Shown here piece by piece: positions 1 through 10,500 of a stretch of DNA of 27,637 nt (position 1 is its first letter; each line of letters starts with the position of its first letter). The notes beneath the pieces were generated by a model, which saw only the letters and a list, made by a program, of their open reading frames with translations, ran no database searches and was not told the origin of the DNA. The stretch is from NCBI GenBank assembly GCA_002081555.1, contig MZNV01002968.1, positions 1 to 27,637 on the forward strand, read 5' to 3'. The DNA comes from Protostelium mycophagum (lineage: Eukaryota; Evosea; Variosea; Protosteliida; Protosteliaceae). A program made the translations under genes and the position numbers.

Positions 1-290
1 TACTGGCCTCGCTCAGACACGCTTGACTTCGCAGTGCGGCAAGGGATGCGGTAGACTGTGCCGATATGAACGAACCCGTAAGACGGTTACATCTTCTTGT
101 GGCAAAGCCACACAAAATAACCACTTTTCATTACCACGGTAATAACCTCACTTTGGGTTCAATTCACGTGAGGAGAAGAATATTGCGAGAGACTCTCTCG
201 GTAATTACCGTGAACATTCACGATCAAAGTCACCCACAACCCCAAATTACGGTTGTAGACGCACAAAAATTCGAAGAAATGAAAAATCAC
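1..290 (-). other. Midasin intron, 3' part outside the window
   Basis: This is the downstream flank of the last midasin exon seen here. The donor GTGATT lies at 290-285 on the minus strand. No peptide resembling the next expected midasin segment (an IRNRFTE-like stretch) can be read in 1-290, so the acceptor and next exon probably lie left of the window. The dispersed core (TCTACAAC in gene sense) sits at 252-258, about 30 bases inside the intron. A 94-codon open stretch on the plus strand (66-350) overlaps the exon in antisense and looks like chance. Confidence 0.6.
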
Positions 291-3200
291 CTGGAGGAAG
301 CTCTTTCTTTCCAACGTCATTACCGGGGTTCATACAGGCAAATATCCTGAGGTTCTCATTCCTCTCTACGGGTTCCACGTCCCCTCTCTCGTTCAAGGTG
401 ATGGATCCTCCTTCAAAGAGTGAAGATAAAGACTCGAGTGTCTCCGCGGTGGCCAAGTTGATTTCGTCCAGCAGGACCCAGTGTCCCCTTCTCACGGCCT
501 CAACCAGTGAACCTGGTGTTCTTTAGTTCTACAACGAGATCTATCAATCTACAATCGAGTTGCATCTTTGTGTCTGCAAAATATTCCAAAACACCAGAAA
601 AATGCACATCTGCGGCAAAAAGCCTCAAAAATTAAAATTGAACTTTTGATAAAGTACAACAAGATATTTCTCATTCTACAACGAGACAAGAATTTCGCAG
701 AAAAAGTCGTACTCTTACCTTCAACAAAATCGAAGGCAAAATTGTTTTTAATGCTCTCTTGCTGAGTCTCAAACTTGGCAATGACCCCAGCTAATTCCTT
801 CCACTTCTGTCTTAATTCTGGCGCCAAAGGTTTCCCGCCACTTTCGTCCCTTTTTTCCGCTAACTTGATCGCCTTTTTGACATTCTGTATGAATTTCGTC
901 CAGTCCTTGTTTGCGAAGCTATTTATGATGAGGTCCAAAAATGCGCCGTTTTTCTAGGAAAAATCAGCATTACAACGACATCTACAACTTGCCTTCTGGG
1001 AAAAGGTCTTGGGGAAAAGCTTGACGAATTTATTCTTGATCGGGACGCAGAGAGTGCGCATTTCTACGGGTTTAAACCCACCAATAAGGTCTGAACTCTC
1101 GCTCTGTTGGTTCAAGTTCTACAACGAGTCAATTTTTAATTCTTTATGAAATCCAATTCTTTTATTTATTGAACTATTTATTATTTTCTCAAATGCAAAA
1201 AATACAACCGAAAGATACTGGAAAAGTTGGTAAAAATTCCTCACCATGACGACCAATTTCTGTCCGACTTGTTCTGCGAGATATTGGATCACCGTCGTCT
1301 TTCCGTTACCCGTCTCTCCCACCAATAACACCGGCTCGTTCATCTCTATACAAGCCGCAATCCTCTCCATCAGACGAAGGGAATGGTTCGTGTGTGCGAA
1401 TCTACAACGGTCAATTTTTTTCCACAATTTCTTTTGAGAAATTTACTTGGAATAACCGGGGACGTTCATTCTTGCCCGCTTGCTACTGTCTTCAGTGACT
1501 GGCAGGTTCACTCTGCCAACAGTCATACTGCCCCCTCCTAACCTGAGGGAGGGTTTGTACAAGTCTGTTATGAAATAAGTGGCCCGCTCTTCCGATATGT
1601 TCCACGATCTACAACGGTCAGAAAAGGCAGGAAAATGGTTTCGAATCTCACCGTGAGACGAGTGTTCCGAGATTTGCCTTGAGCCTCTTTGATGCTTCGG
1701 TGTTACTTCTGATCAGCCCACCAAAACAGTCCATGGCCTCACAGAATACGATCTCGCGGTGTGATGACGTGTCTTCACCGCATTGTGACCCGAATTGTAT
1801 CACTCTACGACACCATTTGAGAAGATCACTGTGATATCTCAGTAAGATGTCTTTTTCAAACTCGTCTCATGTCTATCTTCACAAGACGAATTTGTGAATT
1901 TCTTCAAAATAAGATATCATTGTAGATGAGCTTACCGCAAAGACAACTGACGCATCGCAGCCAGAGAAACAGCTTCCTCTCCCTCATTATTTCCCGCGTT
2001 ACAGAGCACATCAAAAGTATCTGTACATGTCAGATCATATCCCCAGACTCCGCCCATCTACAACTCACCGACAAAACGGGACGCGGTACGAGAGAGTTCT
2101 GGGAAAATGTTCTGTACGACTTGAATCATCTCAGATGACGAAAGCGGGTCTATGTGCACTTGGGCCCATAAATTTCCGAGAAAACTCCCATTATTGCTCT
2201 TCGCCCTTTTTTCTTCAGAAAAATTCAAAGTCGTTGTAGACGCTCACCTCAGTGTGGTGGGCTGGGTCGCAAAAAGTTGAAACCCTGATTTGGCCTTGAT
2301 GGCTTCTCCTCTACCTGGAATGAACAATTCATTTGTCTCCAGCAACGGAATCAAAACTGAAAGTACATCAAGAGGCGCCAAGTCAATATCCTCTATCACG
2401 ATCCATCTACAAAGGTCAATACACGTCATCACGACATGACGTTGTAGATGGTACTGACCTCCCCTCCTTAACGGCGAGTGTGAGGGCTCCAGGTTGCCAT
2501 TTGAATTCTCCGGGTACTTCGGTACAAATATAACTTCCCAATAATACCTTCGCGTCAGCTTGGTCGCCAAGGTGCACCTTGATCAGATCTTTTCCCGTCA
2601 GATTGAATTTCTCCGAAATTCCGGGAAAACTCACCGAAATTTCCGGTCACGTGAGCGAGTTCTTCGATGATGGCCGTTTTTCCCACACCGTTTGCACCCT
2701 CTATCAAAACGGGGTGGCTCTGGCTGACAGCCAAGGCCAGCTTACTCATGTTTCTTTGTGTCGTATCACTGTACACAAATTTATCTGAATTTTTTCTCGT
2801 TGTAGATTGTGGTCTGGTTCTTCTGGTCAAAATTATGCCGCAGACGTCAACGAGTGAATTTCCAAAATCGTTTTTGGTAACCAACTGATGGGGTTAAATT
2901 CTGTCGATGATCTACAACGAGAAAAATTACCAGCTCTTGTGGTTCGTCGACGTCGACGATGTCCATCGAGTCTATTTTTGCTTCTTCTCCTGATTGTAGA
3001 TAAGGAAGAATCTTTTCTACGGCTTCTTTTTCCGTCAGAAAATTTTTCAGTTCGATCCTGTTCATCTACAACGGTCAAATCGCAAGAAATTTCGTCGAAA
3101 ACTCACTTTGATTTCTCTCTGCCATTGTTCATGTACAACGTCGGAAGATTCCAGGAAAAGACATACGGCCTCAGTTACGTACCATCTTATCTCTTGGCTC

Positions 3201-3955
3201 TGGTGTCGTAATAACGGAAAAATCGAGGAAAAATTCCACACCGATCTAAAAGATGGGCACAAATGAATGAGACGGTAAGCAGACTTCACCATCTCCAATA
3301 AAAAGGGTTCCTATTAGAATGAGAATTGCCAGAAAAAAGGCGGGAAAAATCACCTCGCATTGAAGCCAATATTCTGTGTCTTTGAAGGAGAGACGTGTGA
3401 AGAGTGAAGGGTGATTTGAAAACAAGTTCAATGCAAATCTGACACATTAGTTTGAGGCTTTTAGAGGGAGGACTCACCCTAAGCATTGAGGACAAGCTGG
3501 GAGCAGATGGCTCATGACAGAAGCCAAGAGCTCTATTTGAAGACATGATGTCGATGTTCCATCACTTGAAGCAACCCTCTCAAAAATAAAAGGGGGAAGT
3601 TCTGTGATAAACAGAAAAAGTAATGGTCTGAAACTATGAATGATGAAGAGTCTGTAATCATCTTGAAGTAAGAGTTGAAGAAGTGCCTCGATTGTATGCC
3701 TCTTATGATCCACGGAAAAAGTCTGTTCTTGATCAGATCACATTATCTTCCCGAATTCTGATCTTCTCCAGACAAAAAGACCAGAAGATGATTTTTTAGA
3801 CGTGTTATGTCTTAAATAAACAAGTCTGGCAATGATTCTAAGAAACTGACCTTTTTATTTGCAAGTGTTCTGAGAGATTCCAGCGCCTCTGCATCAGGAA
3901 ACCTCGCTGTGAAAGACCTGATAGCAGGCAAAAGATCGAAAGTAAACTGTCTCAT
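291..3955 (-). CDS. MDN1: Midasin (Rea1/MDN1), N-terminal part, 16 exons
   Basis: Giant dynein-like AAA ATPase that removes assembly factors from pre-60S ribosomes in the nucleus. Exons (minus): 3851-3955, 3478-3722, 3354-3438, 3107-3310, 2931-3065, 2635-2884, 2459-2588, 2248-2406, 2069-2205, 1936-2020, 1652-1828, 1447-1608, 1245-1401, 993-1118, 719-953, 291-512. They stay in phase and give 613 codons plus one base. AAA1 has Walker A GANGVGKT and Walker B VIEDIDLAP. AAA2 has Walker A GETGNGKTT and Walker B LLDEINLA, followed by ACMNPGNDVGK. An N-terminal helical region and the segment TEVPGEFKWQPG align with animal midasins. The start is the first ATG in the conserved frame; upstream is stop-bounded. 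Introns are 39-206 bp; one (954-992) is GC-AG, and 11 of 16 carry the dispersed core. The remaining ATPase modules and the MIDAS tail lie beyond the left edge. Confidence 0.93.
954..992 (-). other. 39-bp GC-AG midasin intron with two motif copies
   Basis: Gene sense starts GCAAGTTGTAGATGTCGTTG and ends TTTTTCCTAG. A GT donor four bases later would break the reading frame, while GC keeps FSQK joined to KNGAFL, the segment expected in midasin. Two same-direction motif copies (GTTGTAG and the degenerate GTTGTAA) lie directly at the donor. Confidence 0.65.
2404..2450. mobile_element. 47-bp inverted-repeat element making up a midasin intron
   Basis: CATCTACAAAGGTCA (2404-2418) and TGACGTTGTAGATG (2437-2450) are inverted repeats of 13-14 bp with one mismatch, separated by 18 bp. 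They occupy nearly the whole 52-bp midasin intron 2407-2458. In gene sense the left end lies 8 bases after the donor (GTCAGTAC). The right end gives TTGACCTTTGTAG, the branch-point-like and acceptor sequence, with the terminal ATG of the repeat becoming exon sequence. Phase and protein similarity (GRWIVIEDIDLAP) fix both splice sites. Confidence 0.7.
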
Positions 3956-4149
3956 TCTTCCTTCCTCCCCTCTTTGAATTTGCCGCTTCGTCAAATTTTC
4001 CTGTATTTCTTCCTTTTTTTTTCAGATGATCTACAACGAGTAAAATTCCAACAGAAAAACGCTCAAAATTTTCTGCACGGCGTGTGAAGTTATCGGGATA
4101 TCGGGTTTATATCCCCGAAAAATACCTTTCATCATCCCACGCAACCAAC
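3956..4149. promoter_or_regulatory. Divergent promoter, midasin / MYRF-like gene
   Basis: Only 194 bp separate the two divergent start codons, so they must share a promoter region. It contains a T-rich run (4012-4023) and one dispersed-motif copy at 4030-4040 (TCTACAACGAG). On the midasin strand that copy reads CTCGTTGTAG and could be the acceptor of a 5'UTR intron. I see no TATA box that I would defend. Confidence 0.5.
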
Positions 4150-6540
4150 ATGGCCGGACGCTCATCCGTTGGCATTATTGGAATGGACAACAATAATGAT
4201 CAGCAACAGTTGTATCAGATGTATATGCGAAATGCACAAGCAGGGAATATGGGTGTTGATAAGAACTTGAATTCTTGGGAGAGACCGAACCTTCAACAAT
4301 ATCCTATGCCGAGCAGCGCCAATCCTCTCAACCCCAACTATTTCAGACCTCCGCATTTTCCCGCCCCCGCAAGCTCTTTTATGTTGAGCACACCAGCAAA
4401 TGCACCTCCATATCAAAGATCTCAAAGTTTCAGTGGACCTGTGAGTATAATCTTCGCCAAATTATATCTTTTGAAGCATCAATAATGTATTTACTCTGTG
4501 ATGTAGTCCACAGAGAGGGACAGAGAGAATGATAGGATGGGTCAATCGCATATTCCTTTTCTCGGTCAGAATCAAAATGTTTTTCAAGGGAGATTATCAT
4601 CAGAAGACGAGGGTAGCGGCAATCATTCCTCGACAAGCAGCCCGTCTTCTGAAGAATATATCGCGGCCATAACTAACCCTATGGTCCCATTAAATATGAA
4701 TGGGTATGTCAATCTCATCAATTCCGAGTCTCCATTGAGAGTAATCTTAATGTTTATTCACACGACACAGAGAGGCTAAATTAGATGTCGTCCTCATGCA
4801 TAAACCCAGAGGTTGCTCATTTTCATTCTTGTAAATGTCTCAATTTACATCTGCAGGATCACAAGGAGTGTGGCAGCCTGTCCCTCCAGGTGCAGGTTTA
4901 CGTGTGACCAAAGGGAAAGGAAAGAGACTCAAACTTCAGATTAAATGCAACATTGTCATCGACAAATCATCTGTGGAAATCGTCATGATGAATCTCATGA
5001 CATCACAACCCGCAACAGATGGCTTTGGAGTAGAGCACACCTTTGATATAGACAGTCCACACATGACAGAAATGGAGCTCAAACTTTCTCGTTACTACAA
5101 GAGGTGCCAATTTGTGGTCACGTGCCAAACGTCAGTTGGATGTCTTACTGGAAAAACCATTGAATTTTCGTCGCATAATAATGGGAAGCAGACCAAATCT
5201 GACGCACTACCCACACCCTCCATCCCCTCCTTCTCCACGATGACAGAGAATATCATTGCGGAAGAACCACCGTGAGTATCTACAACGAGACATCTTTATT
5301 TCTACTGCGCTGTTGCCGATTAAGAAATATTTTAATATATTATTCAGAAAAATATATAAAATAGTTGATTTATTTATTTTTAAATTCGAAATTTTGATTC
5401 TCGTAGGCTCTTCAGCGAAAAGAAGAGGAAAAATCAAGTCAGCGGGGTGGAAGAGAACATCTCGGTAATTAACGGGAATCTCGAGGTTAACGGCACGGTT
5501 AGAGCACAGGCCTTTATGCAGTTCTCAGACATAAGGCTGAAGACGAATATAGAAGACTTGGCGGACGCACTCGCCATCATGACACAGTTACAAGGAAAAA
5601 GCTACCAGTGGAAGAGTGACTGCTTTGACGGAAAGGTGAGAGTCTTAACTTTCGTGTCGCTTAACGTGAGGATCGCGGTAACTGACGAGAGAAGGTGGGA
5701 GCGAATAGGGTGATCGGTCTCATCGCTCAAGAAGTGCAACGTGTTTTGCCTGAGGTGAGATATCTCGACATGATCTCTCAATTTCTTTATGATATCATTA
5801 TTTTATTTGTCGGTAATACAATTTCCACGATTTTCAGATGATCCCTTTTTATCACGCATAAAGATGATATCATTTGAGATATCATGGTGTTGATATAGAT
5901 AGGTTGTACATACAGATCCGGTATCAGGCATTTTATCAGTGAGCTACGCAGAAATCATCCCAGTCATCATTGAAGCATTCAAACAACATCACGACGAGAC
6001 TCTACAAGACAGAAAAGAGGTGATTTTTTGTCCGTCTACAACGATGTAATACCAACAGGTGAATGTCAAATTGGCCGAGATGCGTGCGCAGTTGGAGGTT
6101 TTGGAACAAGGTAGGACCCAAATGAATTATTGAAATTCATTTTAGTAGAGTCAAGGATCCAGAAGTCACGGATGTACCAACATCTGTACTCTATCAGAGC
6201 GGCACCACCAAATCAACACGAAATATTCGCCGCGAGGCTCACCACACTGGTCCGATTACTGCTCATCGTCTTTGGTATCATCAGCATCATTGCTTCATTT
6301 ATCCTCTTAGCGAGGTGAGTTTCTATTGTTGAAATCAACACTCACTCAATTTATAGATTCAAACGGCGGCCGCCGATGATGTCCATCATCATTCTGTTCT
6401 TGATGGGTGGTGGTTTTGTTTTTATCTCCTTGATCTCATTGGTGATGGATAGACTGTCAAAACACAAGAGCCTGCTGGGGACTACAGAGGAGAGGGTATC
6501 TCTATATGGCAATAAGGGGGTGGAGCTGCAAAGTGTGTGA
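4150..6540 (+). CDS. MYRF-like membrane-tethered transcription factor
   Basis: Myelin-regulatory-factor family: membrane-bound trimer, self-cleaved by an intramolecular chaperone (peptidase S74) domain, releasing an NDT80-type DNA-binding part to the nucleus. Exons: 4150-4440, 4507-4740 (or about 4703), 4877 (or 4857)-5271, 5407-5635, 5695-5754, 5903-6019, 6059-6110, 6146-6314, 6357-6540; about 576 aa. Order: Asn/Gln/Pro-rich N-terminus, divergent NDT80-like region, the S74 domain with SDIRLKTN (Ser-Lys dyad spacing of human MYRF, near residues 347 and 352) and VIGLIAQEVQRVLPE, a coiled coil, then two hydrophobic segments (LLLIVFGIISIIASFILL and IIILFLMGGGFVFISLISL). The exon 2/3 junction is uncertain: the best-looking sites (4704 donor, 4856 acceptor) do not keep phase, while 4741/4876 do. 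Start is the ATG at 4150; the frame upstream holds no ATG. Confidence 0.85.
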
Positions 6541-7545
6541 TTTGTACATATAAAGAAAGTTTCGCGCACAAAGGCTTTTCTAGATGTTGCATTGTTAGGC
6601 CTAAAGACATGACCACATTAATATTTGACAATAGATAGATATTACTGTTGCCACAACACCAATCAAGATTGTTTCATCCGTCCCTCCTCTGCTGGACTTG
6701 TCGGTGGAGTCTGCGTCCGTCCCTTTGACCCAAACAATCCTTGCACTTTCATTCAGTTGATTGAACAGAATCGCGGATTGAAGCGCATCTTGTGCAACAA
6801 AACCTTCATCAGTGCAAAGACACCTCTCCAATTCACAATGGGTATCACTGAACGATTTACTATTCTAACCTGATGTGTCACAAGCACTTTAGTCAGTTTG
6901 TCTTCATCCTATGGTATAGGAAGCACCCTTCACACTTTTGTTTGAGTCAACAACAATTTGATAATTCTCAATTCCTATATGAACAAGATCATGGCAAACT
7001 TTGAGAAATGCAATAAAAAACACTCAAAAAGAGACCAAAAATTCAATATACTTTTGCATTTTATTTATTATTTTTGCTCAAAAGTGATTAGTTTCTCAGG
7101 TTGGCTTTTCCTGAAAAGACCCTTTTGGAATCTTTGGATCAAACTCAACCGTGCATGATTCCACAAAAGAGCAACCCGTCGTTCACTGTCTCCTCATGGA
7201 AGCAGTACCAGGCAATGATAGCTGGATCACTAAAAACCAGTTGGAACCAGAAGTTTCCAAAGATTTTACCACTCAATTGCGAGGGCAAGAGACTTCAAAT
7301 ACATCCTTTGTGGTTTTTACCGCACCTATATGGGCAGAAAGAGACAAGACAAAAATTGCACAGAACCTTTTGAAACACCTGGCAATTTTTCGAATGATGG
7401 CGTGTAAAATCACGAAAAATTTTTCGCGCGGAAATTGAGCATTTTGAATCGATCAGCATCGATTAGGACACTTACCACACGCACCTAAGCTTGCTGAATA
7501 CCTCCAAACACTTCAGTAAAATATTTCTAGCACAGCGAGTCCGAA
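6541..7545. other. Intergenic, MYRF-like to exportin-7
   Basis: About 1 kb with no gene I can model. Two coding-like stretches occur on the plus strand. Around 6625-6873 the peptide is Cys-containing (RYYCCHNTNQDCF) but has no convincing ATG. Around 7151-7438 an open frame reads PVVHCLLMEAVPG. Neither matches a family I know nor continues across plausible splice sites. The last part (7440-7545) is the exportin-7 promoter and 5'UTR. No dispersed-motif core occurs between 6043 and 8898. Confidence 0.5.
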
Positions 7546-10500
7546 ATGGATGCCCAACAACTGGCTCATTTCGAGAATCTTACTGTGGCCGTCCTCTACT
7601 CGACCAATGCAGCCGAACGTAACAGTGCTGAGGAGCAGCTGCAACCTTTCTCCACAAGGCCAGAGGCAACCGGTCAACTCAAGTCTGTTTTAGACAATTC
7701 CAACAACCCCTGTGCTATTCATTATGCTGGTCTTGCTCTCACAAAACTACTCACCCAGCACTGGAATCACTTCACCATCTCAACTAGAGTGGACATACGT
7801 GAGTCAAACTTGTGATCACGTGATGTTTTGTATTATCTTGATCAAGAACATTTTTGAACTGAATTGTAGGCAATCACCTGTTGGTCTTTCTGGCCACAAA
7901 GGGACCTTCCATAGAGAGATTTGCCCTCTTACCACTCATTCAATTGATTGTCCGTATTACCAAGTTGGGATGGTTCGACGAAGGTAACTCCCATCAGGGT
8001 ATCTTTGATGAGATACAGAAGTTCCTCTCGGTATGTTAATCATACAATTACTCAATGAAACTCAATATTTCAAGGCTTCGAGCATGCATTACTTCCTCGG
8101 TCTGAGGATGTTTAACCTTTTAGTGGGAGAGATCAATGATATGCAGTCTGGACAGAGTTACACCGCTCATCGAAAAACCGCGAACTCCTTCAGAGACAAG
8201 GCTCTCTTAAAGATATTTCAGACTTCTTTGTCATCTCTTCGTGAGCTGTGGACAACTAACATCCCCGATGGTAAGACATTTCATGATCACCTTTTAATCA
8301 TTAAATTCAAGACTTCACTAATTTGGAGGCCCAAAATTCTTTTAAAATACCACAATAATAATCATGTGTTCTGATCTGTCACAGCGGCTCTTCACAGCGG
8401 CCTTAAAGAACAAGCTTTAGAACTCGCTTTCAGATGTCTGTCTTTCGATTTCATTGGCACAGCCCCCGAAGACAGCGTGGACGATATTGGAGTGGTGCAG
8501 ATCCCCACATCATGGAAGTCCATGTTTGAGGATGACTCCATCATCAAGCTTTTCTTGTCTATATACGCCAACTCTACACCTCCTGTCTCAGTTCAGGTAA
8601 CTATTTTTAGAAATGATCTCGATGAAGATGCCTCATTTGTGGCTCCTGCCTTTTCACGTAGAAAAATATAAACACAGACTTTTTATGTTTAAACCGCTAC
8701 TACATAATCTCAAATTCTCCACATCTGACGTGTCGATGACGTGTACCAGGCGATGAAGTGTATGGTGCAGATCGGATCTATCAGTAGATCTGCCTTTTCC
8801 GGCCCAGAGGAGAGGGACAGATTCCTCAAATTTCTGATGGAGGGAGTCAACGAGATTTTACGTCACAACCAAGGTATTTATTTTGTCACTTTGTATCTCT
8901 ACAACGCGCCAAATGTGAAGTCTGGATTGGACGCGAAAGATTTTATTTTTGAAATTTCAAAAAGTATTGGCGTGAATCACTCTGCGGTAAATGGCAATTT
9001 TTAAACAGATCTGCACCCAACAAAACCGCGTCAGTACATTGTCGCAAACACAGTGAAGGGGTGTCTAAATGGATATTCACTCTCTACAATGCATGATCCT
9101 AATCTCATTTTTTCAGGCCTCAATGAACAAGCCAACCACCACGAATTCTGCCGACTTTTAGCTCGTATAAAAAACAACTACCAGCTGAGTCACATTATCT
9201 CAGCAGACGGGACATATGCAGAATCCATATCCAATGTATCGAGATTTACCATCAGCACTTTGACAAATTGGGAGGTAAAAATAAATTTTCGAATTGAGAT
9301 TTTGAAAAACGAGATTGATACGACAAGTATTTAAGAATATGTAAATTCACCAAAAATAGTAAAAAAGAATATAATTGACTCGTTGTAGTGGAGTCCTAAT
9401 TCCATCTATTACCTCTTGTCGTTTTGGTCCAGATTAATCATCTCAATTTCTTACAACAAGGATGGTGTCTTTGAGACGGTCCAAAAATTGGTGCCACAGG
9501 TGAGATTTCAGTCAAGTTTCAGGAGATCTCACCTCATTGTAGATCTTCAAAGCTTACGTGGACTCACGGCTTGATGCTGTACAGAAAGCAATCCAAAAGT
9601 CGCCAGATAGAGACGGTGAGTTTTCATTCTACAACATTGTAGTGCCTCAACACATTCTATTTATAGACCAGAATCGTCATCGTTTTTTCTTATTTCAACT
9701 TGAAGATCTGACTTTCGGAATTTTTTAACAAATTTCAATAATATTTATCTGATGGCTGGTTGTAGTGGACATCATGCTTGGGGACGAGGAGATGTTGAGC
9801 GAACAAGTGGACGCGCTTCCTCACCTTGGCCGTTGTAATTACGAAATGTCATCGAACTATATCATCTCTCTCTTTGACCCTCTTGTAGCTACCTACAAGG
9901 TGAAATTTATTTTAATTTACTTTTATTTTTAAATTTTTCATTATTTTATTATATTATATTTTATTTATATATTTTATTTTTATTAAAATGAACAATTTCT
10001 CACACCTTCACAGCAAATTGTGGCAGCCGACGCGATGAAGACAATGAAGAAGGAGTTTCGCCTTGTACAAGGTGAGTTTTACACGTCGATCTACAACTGA
10101 CCAAATATTCAGGCCGGTTGTCGTGGTTGATTCACATTATCGGGTCGATTATCGGGGGAAGACAGAGCGCATCCGATAACCAAGATGACCTAGACGGTGA
10201 ACTTGTCGCTAGAGTCTTTGGTTTCCTGATGGAACACGACGCAACCCAGCCCAAGGTGATATTTCGATGAAATTTCGATGACTTTTCATTTCAAATTAAA
10301 AAAACTTCATTTTTTATGTGAGAAATTGTCACAATGAGTTTTTTGAAAATAAATAATAAAATAAATAAATAAAATAAATAAATAAAATAACCATTGAAGT
10401 AATGCAGATACCTATGGATGTATCGAAGGAGAGGCTGGAGAAGACGTTATTAGACTTTATCGAACAGTTTAGAAAGGGGTATATCGGGGACTCTTCAAGA

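Noticed and set aside
199-210. Palindrome CGGTAATTACCG and nearby ATTACCACGGTAAT (130-143) as an element
   Set aside because: Arms of six bases are within chance for this length of AT-rich intron, and no further copies were noticed.
66-350. 94-codon open frame on the plus strand at the left edge
   Set aside because: It overlaps a well-supported midasin exon in antisense and the adjoining intron, and shows no family resemblance.
2799-2817. Treating the motif copy in midasin PQSTTRKN as intronic
   Set aside because: Phase and the flanking conserved segments (DVCGIILTRR and KFVYSDTTQ) run straight through, so it is coding sequence as the gene is modelled.
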